Assembly: GCA_963786305.1 (NCBI GenBank)
Contig: CAWAYL010000017.1
Location: 150,026 to 214,025 of the forward strand
DNA: 64,000 nt
Reading direction: 5' to 3'
Source: CAKZLS01 sp963786305
GTDB taxonomy: Bacteria > Pseudomonadota > Alphaproteobacteria > Rhodospirillales > Defluviicoccaceae
Below are positions 43,160 through 51,364 of the stretch, piece by piece. Numbering within the stretch: position 1 is the first letter of the stretch; the number at the start of each line of letters is the position of its first letter. Both the position numbers and the translations under genes were made by a program. Below the pieces are notes generated by a model, which did no database searches, was not told the origin of the DNA, and saw only the letters and a program-made list of their open reading frames with translations.

Positions 43160-43795
43160 CCATAAGCGTTCCGCTGGCCGGAACGGGGCGCCCGGTCCCA
43201 CGGCATCTTCAATTCCGGCGTCTCCCGCGCCGCCGGGATCCGCCGCCCCTTCCATGCCGGCATGCCCGTTTTTCGAACGGCGTCGCCTCTCGTCAAGAGT
43301 CCGAAAATGGGTACTTTTTGTGTACATTCAAGGCCGTTTTGTGTACTTTCGTTACGCAACCGTGGCGCTTAAGTCGTTGATATTCAACAATACCCCATTC
43401 GCCGCGAATGTGGGATGTACACAAAAGTCTACAAAAGTACACATTGCCTCGGGCTAAATCCTTGATTTCCCTGGAATGGGCTTTTCGAGCAGGTACACAA
43501 AAGTCACCATGAATTCCGCATACCCTATTGATTTATATGCCATTTCCACCGAGACAAAAGTCTACATTTTCAAGCCGCCGGCGTGCCGGACAGCATTCCA
43601 TCGAAAGGTCCGAGACCCGGACAGCCCCCCGGGGCCGAAGGAGTTCGGCGTTGCTCTTGTGGAATATCGCAGCACCAATCGCACCCGCGATGGTGATCCC
43701 GTAGGAGATTAGCCGCAGGCTATCCTCCGTCCGGCTAACATACTGAATAACAATTTCTTCAAGTATGATAAGACGCTAGCTGTGACTACGTTAAA
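43160..43795. other. Intergenic region with array of TACACAAAAGT-like repeats
   Basis: No convincing gene. Between 43311 and 43567 the motif GTACACAAAAGT or close variants occurs at about 43311-43327 and 43337-43350 (reverse orientation), 43416-43443 (two overlapping copies, ACAAAAGTCTACAAAAGTAC), 43492-43506 and 43551-43567 (forward). Spacing is irregular. The composition is AT-richer than the neighbours. Arm-type sites of a tyrosine integrase or operators of an unknown regulator are possible readings. Confidence 0.6.
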
Positions 43796-44020
43796 TTAAA
43801 AATCCTGTCGCAAGCGTTCAGCAATCCATAGCTTGATCAGTGATTGCCGCGTCACGCCCAGGTGCCGAGCCTGTTTGTCCAAACTTTCGACGACCCACGC
43901 CGGAAAATCCACGTTCACGCGCTTGGGCTGGTCGTTCCGACGACGCGCCTGGGACCAGTCGATTGCATCGCTCACGTCTTCCCCTGCGTCGAACTTCTTG
44001 TCGAATTCAGTTGCCTTCAT
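43796..44020 (-). CDS. brnA: BrnA-type antitoxin
   Basis: 74 residues ending in a ribbon-helix-helix-like domain (RVNVDFPAWVVESLDKQARH, VTRQSLIKLWIAERL). BrnA neutralises the BrnT RNase-like toxin and represses the shared promoter. It follows brnT with a 14-base overlap, the usual order for this pair. ATG 44020; TAA 43796-43798. Confidence 0.87.
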   Translation of the reverse strand: MKATEFDKKFDAGEDVSDAIDWSQARRRNDQPKRVNVDFPAWVVESLDKQARHLGVTRQSLIKLWIAERLRQDF

Positions 44021-44270
44021 AGTAGCTGATCTCCTCTTTCCGGGCGCGGCGCACCGAAATGATCCGCACCGCATCACCTCGCGGCGTCCAGACGGCCGCC
44101 CAGTGCTTGCCATCGATCTTCCCGATCGACAGAAAGCGCGGTTCGTCCTCGGTCTTGGCGGGCGCTTCGAGCATCCATGGGTCATCCCAAAGGGCCTGTG
44201 CCTGATCGAAGTCGATACCATGCTTCGACATATTCGAGGCACTTTTGGCCGGGTCATACTCAAAATCCAT
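44007..44270 (-). CDS. brnT: BrnT-type ribonuclease toxin
   Basis: 87 residues with the BrnT pattern: FEYDPAKSASNMSKHGIDF at the N-terminus, a central IGKIDGKHWAAVWTPRGD, and the C-terminal IISVRRARKEEISYYE. The catalytic basic and Arg/Lys positions (KHGI, RIISVRRA) are present, so the toxin looks intact. The AT-rich stretch just upstream (about 44272-44296) contains TATTATAC-like sequence and probably holds the autoregulated promoter. Confidence 0.88.
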   Translation of the reverse strand: MDFEYDPAKSASNMSKHGIDFDQAQALWDDPWMLEAPAKTEDEPRFLSIGKIDGKHWAAVWTPRGDAVRIISVRRARKEEISYYEGN

Positions 44271-44407
44271 GCCTAAATATGGTATAATAATTATCCATTT
44301 TCAAGCGTGGTTCTGTCTGGCCATCCCCGCCAGATCGGCCCTCCGATATTCGTAGGTCTCCGGTCCGAGCTGGCTACGTTCGGTTTCCAGGGTTCCGGGG
44401 GACATGG

Positions 44408-44472
44408 AGTTCCGGGAACATGTTATTTAATTGCCATTCTCCACACGAGATCAATAACGTGTCCCCGGAACT
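44408..44472. repeat. Inverted repeat AGTTCCGGGAACATGTTATT / AATAACGTGTCCCCGGAACT
   Basis: Two 20-bp arms (44408-44427 and 44453-44472) with two mismatches flank a 25-bp AT-rich spacer; a third partial copy, GGTTCCGGGGGACATGG, lies at about 44391-44407. The shape is that of REP-like hairpins that accompany REP-associated tyrosine transposases, but no such gene is present here. Confidence 0.5.
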
Positions 44473-44544
44473 GCGGTTACGACAGACACCCACCACATAT
44501 GGCGTAAACGACGCGCCATGCTAACACCGCCCAATCGGCCGGTT

Positions 44545-44652
44545 ATGACCCATCGCTGCCATTTATCCGCGACCCACTCCCTCCGATGTGGTACGAGATC
44601 CGCACGATCCAGGAGCTTCTTGGTCAAGAGGAAGTCAACACGACAAGGATCT
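44545..44652 (+). pseudogene. Relic of a tyrosine recombinase C-terminus (IntI/Xer-like)
   Basis: Two overlapping frames read HRCHLSATHSLRCG and then WYEIRTIQELLGQEEV followed by NTTRIYPA and TAG. They align with the box I (RHSFATHLL) and box II (IRTIQELLGHxxVxTTxxYTH) regions of integron-type and Xer-type integrases. The box II histidine is Gln and frames are broken, so it is inactive. The N-terminal two thirds of such a gene are absent. Confidence 0.6.
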
Positions 44653-44734
44653 ACCCCGCGTAGCAGAGGACGCGCCGCAAGCGTCGTACCAGTGAACGCG
44701 AACATTACATGCCGTCAATCCAATGAATACCCTT

Positions 44735-45292
44735 TGCTTCTCCACGAATCTCACGAAAGTGCAGAGTTGGCGGCGTGGGTTCAGGCCATCGGGTCGGTCT
44801 TGGCAATCGTGTTGTCGGTGGGGGTCGCGATCTACGCAGCGCGAAAACAACACAGCAGCGCATTGGCAGTGCAAGCGGCTCAGCGACAGGAACTCGAGGG
44901 TTGAGCTGGCTAAGACGCTGTCCGTTCTTTCGAACAACTGCCTCAAGGATATGACTTTTCTGATCTCGCAGCTGAAAGACAGAGAAGCGGTGCACTTCAT
45001 AGCTGAGGGGAACGTTCATTTCGATCTAAATGGTTAACCCGCCAGGACTCCGCCATCGCTGCAATTCCGCTGTATAACTTTCCAAGTTCTCTTGTAACCC
45101 CGACCATAATTCTGGGTGCAACAGTCCGGCAGTTTCGAGAGAGGTGGAGCAGGTCTTGCGAGTGCCTCGCAGCATGGATGCTACGGAGTTTGAAGGCTTC
45201 TTTAGGGTACTCGCTGAGATGCAAGACAGCTTGAGGGCTACCTGCACAGATATTGAACGTGAAACCGAGGAGCTTCAAAGAGGCGGCTTGTA
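44735..45292 (+). pseudogene. Frame-broken small membrane protein with cytosolic helical tail, unknown family
   Basis: Consecutive segments in three frames read as one protein: a transmembrane helix (AAWVQAIGSVLAIVLSVGVA) with a basic stop-transfer, a coiled region (SVLSNNCLKDMTFLISQL), then SAIAAIPLYNFPSSL, and a C-terminal helix (DSLRATCTDIERETEEL) ending RGGL and TAA at 45290-45292. At least three shifts are needed. It is not assignable to a named family. The stop codon sits in TAACCACTGGTTCCAGCGGA, which resembles the first half of an integron attC site. Confidence 0.4.
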
Positions 45293-45405
45293 ACCACTGG
45301 TTCCAGCGGACGCGGCCGCCTTGCGGCAGCTGTTCCTTCGGGCCTTCGGGCCTCGGCGCCCCTAAGGATAGCTGGTGCGGTAAGTTGTATTGGCTTCAAA
45401 GTCTT

Positions 45406-45490
45406 CTCTTGGCTAATTGCTGCTGTAACAAGGTGTGTGCGGCAACCCTATATGTAGTGGGTGTCTGCCTTAACCGAATAGGCACGGTCT
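45406..45490. repeat. About 85-bp repeat, inverted partner of 61612-61697
   Basis: CTCTTGGCTAATTGCTGC, then a variable stretch, GTGTGCGGCAAC, CTATATGTAGTGGGTGT and CTTAACCGxATAGGCACG are shared with the reverse complement of 61612-61697, with scattered differences. A third partial copy, ACCGGATAGGCACGG, is at 61869-61883. The sequence between here and 45728 has no gene. Confidence 0.7.
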
Positions 45491-45728
45491 TTTGTAGGAT
45501 GCCGCGTCGCTCCGTTTCTCGCATTAACGCAGCGACAGGGCCGATCCCGCCCCATCCTGCTATCGTCGGCGCGACCGCGAGCCTTCGCGACCCAGACAGC
45601 GATCCATCACCGCCACCTGTCTCGGACACAGGCAGACATCTTGACGGCGGCGGGCGGGCCCGACCGGTTGAACGAAGGGGTCCCGCGACAAATATGTTCA
45701 CCGGTCAACGATGCAATCCGGGTGGGAG

Positions 45729-46322
45729 ATGAAAATGGCCGCGAAGAAAATTCTGATGCTGGTCGGAGACTATGGCGAGGACTACGAGATCATGGTGCCG
45801 TTCCAGGCGCTGCGGATGGTCGGCCACACCGTCGACGCGGTGTGCCCCGACAAGGCCGCCGGCGACAGCGTGCGCACCGCGATCCACGATTTCGAGGGCG
45901 ATCAGACCTATTCGGAGAAGCCCGGTCACACCTTCGCGCTGAACGCCACCTTCGCCGACATCGACGTCGCCGGCTATGACGCGTTGATCCTTCCCGGCGG
46001 CCGGGCGCCGGAATACCCGCGCCTCAATGACCGGGTCCTGGAGATGGTCCGCCACTTCGCCGACGCCGGCAAACCCATCGCCGCCGTTTGTCACGGCGCG
46101 CGGATGCTGGCGGCCGCCGGCGTCATCCGGGGCAAGCGGGTCTCGGCCTATTCGGCCTGCTCGGCGGAAGTGAAGCTCGCGGGCGCGGAGTATGCCGACA
46201 TCGACGTCGCCGACGCGGTGACCGACGGCAATCTGGTGACCGCGCCGGCGTGGCCGGCCCATCCGGCGTGGCTCGCCCAGTTCCTCGCGGTGCCGGGAAC
46301 CGAGATCGCCCAGGCCGCCTGA
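45729..46322 (+). CDS. DJ-1/PfpI family protein
   Basis: 197 residues with the class-I glutamine amidotransferase-like fold: a nucleophile elbow AAVCHGARML with Cys, the acidic residue in MVGDYGEDYEIMVP, and the GRAPEYPRL segment, the layout of PfpI/YhbO-like proteins. Members are described as proteases, chaperones or glyoxal-adduct deglycases. ATG 45729 follows GGTGGGAG; ATG 45735 is equally possible. It lies just upstream of the CoA-hydrolase gene, 32 bases apart. Confidence 0.87.
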   Translation: MKMAAKKILMLVGDYGEDYEIMVPFQALRMVGHTVDAVCPDKAAGDSVRTAIHDFEGDQTYSEKPGHTFALNATFADIDVAGYDALILPGGRAPEYPRLNDRVLEMVRHFADAGKPIAAVCHGARMLAAAGVIRGKRVSAYSACSAEVKLAGAEYADIDVADAVTDGNLVTAPAWPAHPAWLAQFLAVPGTEIAQAA

Positions 46323-46354
46323 CGGAGCGAGAACCGAGGCGGCGGACGCCGGCC

Positions 46355-47610
46355 ATGCCCCGATCGCTGTCGGCGGCCGAAGTGCCGGGCCTGTTGCGGC
46401 CGGGTCTGCGGGTTTACGCGCCCGGCCTCGCGGGCGAGTCGGGACTGATCGTCGACGCCTTGCGGTCGCGGCCCGACGCCAGCGCCGGCGTGCGCTACAT
46501 CGGCGTCTGGCTTCCCGGCATCAACCGGGTGGACTATGCCGGCCTGCACCCCGACGCGCGCTCGACGGCGTTCTTCATCTATCCCGACCTGCGCCCGTCG
46601 TTCGATGCCGGGCGCATCGACTTTCTGCCGCTTTCGTACTTCTCGGTCTATGCCTATCTGCGCGACCGGGCCGCCGTCGATCTGGCGCTTTTGCACGTTT
46701 CGCCGCCGGGCGACGACGGGCGTTGCAGCGTCGGCGTCGCCAACGATTTCACGCCCGCCATCCTGCCCAAGGCCCGGATCAAGGTCGCTCACGTCAATCC
46801 CCGCATGCCGCGGACCCGGGGCGCCGCCACCGTCGCCTTCGAGGACCTCGATTACGTGATCGAGGGCGCGCATCCACTGCTGTCCGACGATCCGGCGAGC
46901 GACCCCGACTTCGACGCCATCGGCCGCCACATCGCCGACGTCGTGCCGGACGGCGCGACGTTGGAGGTCGGCGTCGGCCGGGTACAGAGCGTGTTCGCGG
47001 CGCTGACCGGCAAACGCGACCTGGCGCTGCACACCGGCGCCATCACCACACCGGTCCTGCGCCTGGTGGAGGCCGGCGCCATCGCCGCGCGCGACGGCGC
47101 GATCACCACCGGCGTGGCACTGGGCGACGACGCCCTCTACCGCTTCGTCGCCGACAATTGCCGCGTCCGGTTCGCGCCCGTCGGCTGGACGCACGACATC
47201 GCCACGCTGCGCGCGATCGATCGGTTCGTCGCCATCAATTCGGTCATCGAGGTGGATCTGCTGGGCCAGGCCAACGCCGAGATCCTCGGCGGGCGTCAGG
47301 TCAGCAGCGCCGGCGGCATCACCGATTTCATGCGCGGCGCCCGGCTGTCTGCCGGCGGTTTTGCCATCGTGGCGCTGCCGTCGACGGCACGGAGCGGGAC
47401 GCTTTCGCGCATCGTCCCGGAACTGGCCGACGGCGCGGCGGTGAGCGTCGCGCGCGGCGACATGGACCTCGTGGTCACCGAGAACGGCGTCGCCGACCTG
47501 CGCGACCGGACCATCGACGAGCGCGCCGAGGCGCTCATTTCCGTCGCCGCGCCCCGGTTCCGCGACGCATTGACGGCGGCGTGGCGCGAGCGGCGGGCCA
47601 AGGTATGTAG
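46355..47610 (+). CDS. Acetyl-CoA hydrolase/CoA-transferase family protein, stop lost to frameshift
   Basis: About 418 residues of the acetyl-CoA hydrolase/transferase family. The C-terminal half contains GWTHDIATL, the catalytic glutamate in AINSVIEVDLLGQANAE, QVSSAGGITDFMRGA and VTENGVADLR. The frame does not stop where the family ends but runs through the antisense of the next gene to 48454. A TAG at 47608-47610, one base out of frame, is the likely real end. Substrate acyl-CoA unknown. Confidence 0.82.
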
Positions 47611-47626
47611 CGACTGCGACGCGTCC

Positions 47627-48457
47627 TCAATTGCGCTGGGAGCGGAGCTTGCGAAGCAGATCCTCGATGCCCGCGTGTTCCGGATCGTCGCCGGGGCGGG
47701 CAAGATAGTTCTCCAAGGTGGTAATCGCCGAGCCCACCTGCCCCTGTTGAAACTGAAGAACCGCGCGTTCCCACCACAGCTCCGTGCGCTCCGGCGCGAA
47801 CAACGTCATGACATGGAGGATATCGATGGCGCGCTCGACATCGCCGTGGCGCACCGCCCGCAGCTTGATGTTGTTCTGCAGGCGGACCAGGATGTCGCGA
47901 TTGCCCACGGCCGCGTAATGAGAGGGGCCCATTTCGGCGCTGGCGCCATGCAGGTCCTTGAGCCGCCGGCGCAGATCCCGCGAACTCATGACCCGTCCTC
48001 CGTGAAACGGGTCGAAGATCGCCCGCTGTGCGCGCGCTTCGAGGCGCAGCAGGAAGTGCGAGGGAAAATTCAGTCCGACGACGTGGGAACCGCAAGCCCG
48101 GGCGGCATGGAGATACAGAATGCCGAGAGCCACCGGCAGGCCCTTGCGCCGGTCGATCACATGCATCAGGTTCGCGTTGTGCATGTCTTCGTATGTTTCG
48201 GCGTCGCCCTCGTAACGGAATTCCACCGTGAGGACCTTGCGCAACGCCGAAATCTGCATGCCGACACTGGAAGTCGCATCGATCGCCGCGTTCGTCTTGT
48301 CGGCCAACTCGGCCAGGTGATCGCGGTAGGGGGCCGTGTCGATGCCGGGCCGGTCGAGAGCCGCCAGGATCAAGGCGGTATCGGCCAGGTCGATGTCGGC
48401 GTCGTCCCGTGCTCCGATTTCGCACAACGCTTCCATGAACTTCGACCGCTGTGACAC
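47627..48457 (-). CDS. SirB1-like transglutaminase-fold/TPR protein
   Basis: 276 residues of the SirB1 family: a transglutaminase-like core (DMHNANLMHVIDRRKGLPVA, LYLHAARACG, FPSHFLLRLE) and a C-terminal TPR-like helical pair (RTELWWERAVLQFQQGQVGS). The catalytic Cys is not evident at the canonical place, so the domain is probably non-catalytic. It converges with the CoA-hydrolase gene at a separation of about 17 bases. Confidence 0.88.
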   Translation of the reverse strand: MSQRSKFMEALCEIGARDDADIDLADTALILAALDRPGIDTAPYRDHLAELADKTNAAIDATSSVGMQISALRKVLTVEFRYEGDAETYEDMHNANLMHVIDRRKGLPVALGILYLHAARACGSHVVGLNFPSHFLLRLEARAQRAIFDPFHGGRVMSSRDLRRRLKDLHGASAEMGPSHYAAVGNRDILVRLQNNIKLRAVRHGDVERAIDILHVMTLFAPERTELWWERAVLQFQQGQVGSAITTLENYLARPGDDPEHAGIEDLLRKLRSQRN

Positions 48458-48520
48458 GCCGGCTCGCCTCCTTCCTTTCCCGACTTTCGTTTTCAGCGGC
48501 CTTCGCTTTCCCGGTTTTCG

Positions 48521-49407
48521 CTATTCGACTCCGCTTCGTTTCCTAGTAGACGAATTCGTTGCAAGGGACGAGGCAAGCGAGGTGAAGGATAGAACGTCGA
48601 TTTTCCGTCCCGGCCTCAGAAATCGCGAAAGTTTGAAAAAGCGCACCGCCGCCGCCAGCGACCCGGTCACGATGCGGCGCGGCAGCAGAAAAGGTCCGAA
48701 GGTGGCCTGACTCAGCAGGCCGGTGACGTGCACGGTCTTGCACGCCGATCACATCCAGGGCTTCCCGCGCCACGGCGCCGGGATCGGCGGCTCCCGGCAC
48801 CGGACCGCCATCGAAACCGGCGCGCGCGCCGAACGCGGTCCGCGTCGCGCCGGGGCAGAGCGCGAGGACGTCGACGGGATCGTCGCGCATCTCTTCGGCC
48901 AGGGCTTCGGCAAAATAGAGATTGAACGCCTTGCTCGCGGCGTAGGTGGCAAAATAGGGAACCGGCGAAAACGCGGCGGTGCTGGACACGATCACGACGC
49001 CGCCCCGCCGCCTCGCCGCCGCCGCGCGTTCGATCATCCCCGGCAGAAGCCCCCGGGTGAGCATAACCACCGCGACCACGTTCAGCATCGCCGTATCGCG
49101 TTCGGCGGCCGGATCGTTGTCGACGAGGCGCCCGAACTGGCCGACCCCGGCATTGTTGATCAACAGATCGATGCCGAAGGGCGTCCGCCCGCGCGGTCAG
49201 CTCCCGGACCGCGCGCTCGTCCGTCAGGTCGGCGGCGTGGATTTCCACCGTTCGTCCCTTCCGACGCAGTTCGTCGCGCTTCGCCCGGAGTTTTTCTTCG
49301 TCGCGGCCGGCCAGCAGAAGATCGGTGGTTGGCGGCAGTTCGGCGGCAAAGGCCGCGCCGATGCCACTGGTGGCGCCGGTGATAAGGGCTCGGCGGTAGA
49401 GTTTCAT
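48521..49407 (-). CDS. Short-chain dehydrogenase/reductase, frameshifted twice
   Basis: SDR of about 290 residues. The N-terminal ALITGATSGIGAAFA starts at ATG 49407; the middle (INNAGVGQFG, VVIVSSTAAF, FATYAASKAFNLYFAEAL with YxxSK) is in the frame ending at 48543; the C-terminus (VTGLLSQATFGPFLLPRRIV, then a basic tail) is in the frame ending at 48521. Shifts lie near 49170 and 48740. The extra basic C-terminal tail suggests a membrane-associated DltE/YqjQ-like member. Substrate unknown. Confidence 0.8.
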
Positions 49408-49670
49408 GACGGCGTCGGCCCCAGATCGGCCTTCTCGACTGAAGTTCACGATCATACCCTGCTTTGTCATTGGTGTCGCCGGCCCGCGCGCTGGCTTTCT
49501 CTATGCGTATATGGCGGCGACGTTGGCGATGCGCACCCCTCGCGATCGCTATCCGCGCACGCCGGGTATGGCTTTTTCCGTAACCTATGGTAGTATCCGC
49601 TCGCTATACGCGTATTTGCGGCCGGCCAGCGCTTGCGCTGGGGGGACCCTCACCTATCGAGGAGAGACAA

Positions 49671-50240
49671 ATGAGAGCTGCATTGGGCATGGCGCTTGCC
49701 ACTTTGTTGGCGGTGCACGCGCTGCCCGCCACGGCGCAAAGCAACAGTATCGCGCGGATTGGCATCCTCCACTGCAAGCAGATCCCCGGCCGGGGGTTCA
49801 ATGTCATCATCCATTCGCAATCGGTCTACGACTGCGTGCTGATCGCTCCCGAAGGGCGCGAACGCTACATCGGCGAGGCCGGTATCGGGTTCGGTCTCGA
49901 TCTGGAGTGGACCCGGGACAAGACCATTTCGTACAGCGTTCTGGCGTATGAAGGTTCGGCGCAAATTGGAGATCATGCCCTGGCGGGCACTTATGTGGGG
50001 GTCAAGGCATCCGCCGGTGTCGTCGTCGGCGCCGGCGCCCAGGTGCTGGTGGGGGGCGGCAAGCGCAACATATCCCTGCAACCGCTGGCGTTGGAAAGCT
50101 ATTCGGGTCTCGGCGCGACGGCCGGCTTCGGGTATCTGAGCCTCGAAGCGGCGCTCCCGACACCGCCGCCGACACTGGACCCGGTAACGGGACAGGCGTG
50201 GTCGGCGCCATCCGGTGCGACGGGCTACAGCTACCGGTAA
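49671..50240 (+). CDS. DUF992 exported protein
   Basis: 189 residues: signal peptide (1-22, ending ATAQ), then the DUF992 pattern (IGILHCKQ, VYDCVLIAPEGRERYIGEA, GFGLDLEWT, GTYVGVKASAGVVVGAG, ISLQPLALESYSG). The predicted fold is Gly-rich beta structure. The last 25 residues are Pro-rich. Periplasmic; function unknown. GGAGAG precedes ATG 49671; the 263-bp region upstream to the SDR gene holds no other gene. Confidence 0.85.
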   Translation: MRAALGMALATLLAVHALPATAQSNSIARIGILHCKQIPGRGFNVIIHSQSVYDCVLIAPEGRERYIGEAGIGFGLDLEWTRDKTISYSVLAYEGSAQIGDHALAGTYVGVKASAGVVVGAGAQVLVGGGKRNISLQPLALESYSGLGATAGFGYLSLEAALPTPPPTLDPVTGQAWSAPSGATGYSYR

Positions 50241-50242
50241 CC

Positions 50243-50965
50243 TCACCGGGGTATCCGGTCGGGATAGTCGGAAAACACTGCTTCGACGCCCCAGTCGAAC
50301 AGCCGTCGGGCACCCTTTCCATCGTTGACCGTATAGCATCGAAGACCGTAATCCGCCGCCCGGATCTCGGCGGCAAGATCCGCGGTCATCCGGTCCGCCG
50401 CACCGTGCAGGGCGGTGCATCCGAGCCCCGATAGGTGCTGGCGCCAGTCGCCGGGCACGTCGACCACAAGGAGGGCGCGCGGCGCGTCCGGAAGCCGGGC
50501 GCCGGCGGCGCTCAGAGCGTCGGTGGCAAAACTGGACAGAATGGGCGGCGGCAGGTTTCCGGGCCACTCCCGCGCCAGCGTCCGGCCCACCGCGTCGCCG
50601 GTTTCGGCCTCACGCCCGGCATCGGGCTTGATTTCGACATTGGCACCCAGTTCGAGCGCAGCGAGCACGATCAGCGCTTCGCTCAGGGTGGGAATGCGTT
50701 CGCCCCTGAAACGCTTGCCGAACCAGTCGCCCGCGTCGAGGGTCCGGAGCGCCGCGAGCGGCGTGTCTGCGACGCGTCCGGCGCCGTCGGTGGTGCGTGC
50801 CAGGTTCTCGTCGTGGAACAGAACGATCTGCCCGTCGCCGGTAAGCTTGGCATCGAACTCTACCCAGCGGACACCCATAGCGGCGGCGGCGCGGATCGAC
50901 GCCACCGTGTTTTCGGGTGCGTACCCGGCGGCGCCGCGATGACCGATGACCGGCGGATCGATCAT
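50243..50965 (-). CDS. Glycerophosphodiester phosphodiesterase
   Basis: 240 residues of the GDPD TIM-barrel family: VIGHRGAAGYAPENT with catalytic His and Arg, EFDAKLTGDGQIVLFHD with metal-binding Glu/Asp and the second His, and the closing strand CYTVNDGKGARRLFDWGVEAVFSDYPDR. Cytoplasmic, no signal peptide. It cleaves glycerophosphodiesters to glycerol-3-phosphate and alcohol. The ATG overlaps the stop of the cupin gene (ATGA). Confidence 0.92.
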   Translation of the reverse strand: MIDPPVIGHRGAAGYAPENTVASIRAAAAMGVRWVEFDAKLTGDGQIVLFHDENLARTTDGAGRVADTPLAALRTLDAGDWFGKRFRGERIPTLSEALIVLAALELGANVEIKPDAGREAETGDAVGRTLAREWPGNLPPPILSSFATDALSAAGARLPDAPRALLVVDVPGDWRQHLSGLGCTALHGAADRMTADLAAEIRAADYGLRCYTVNDGKGARRLFDWGVEAVFSDYPDRIPR

Positions 50966-51273
50966 CGTTCGCCGTAACCGTACAGCCATCGCGTCGTGCC
51001 GGAATGAATGTTTTTCACCGAATGAAGGGCGTTCTTCGGAATGAAAATCTCATCGCCGGGCATGGCCGCATGGCGCTCGCCAGCAATGGTGACCTCGAGC
51101 CTGCCGTCGGCTACCGTCACAAGTTCGTTGACGGCGTGCACGAAATCGTTCCATTCCCGGCCGGGCGGATCCACGAACAGATCGCATGAATATCCCCGCC
51201 CGGCCCAATCGCCTGCCACCGCCGCGCGATCGACCGGCACCGCGAATTTTCCGTTCACTACCCATTCGCCCAT
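50962..51273 (-). CDS. Cupin domain protein
   Basis: 103 residues forming one cupin: VNELVTVADGRLEVTIAG and the second motif PGDEIFIPKNALHSVKN. Motif 1 has Asn and Glu (HAVNE) in place of the usual HxH, so metal binding may be altered. AAGGAGAT lies 7 bases before ATG 51273, which decides against the upstream ATG at 51300. Operon with the phosphodiesterase; function unknown. Confidence 0.83.
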   Translation of the reverse strand: MGEWVVNGKFAVPVDRAAVAGDWAGRGYSCDLFVDPPGREWNDFVHAVNELVTVADGRLEVTIAGERHAAMPGDEIFIPKNALHSVKNIHSGTTRWLYGYGER

Positions 51274-51364
51274 GTCTTGATCTCCTTGTACCAACGGCAC
51301 GAAGAAAAGGACGTGCCGAGGAATTCACTTGCTCAAAGTCTAAACCGCTACGAAAGTACGCAGC

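Noticed and set aside
43476..43712. 78-codon plus-strand ORF in the repeat array
   Set aside because: No domain-like composition, spans several repeats, no ribosome site.
45300..45405. GC-rich hairpins (CTTCGGGCC repeated) after the orphan membrane protein
   Set aside because: Could be a terminator or the rest of an attC site, but pairing with the left half is not convincing.
46088..46354. In-frame extension of the CoA hydrolase into the DJ-1 gene
   Set aside because: Overlaps the conserved DJ-1 sequence in another frame; family similarity starts at ATG 46355.
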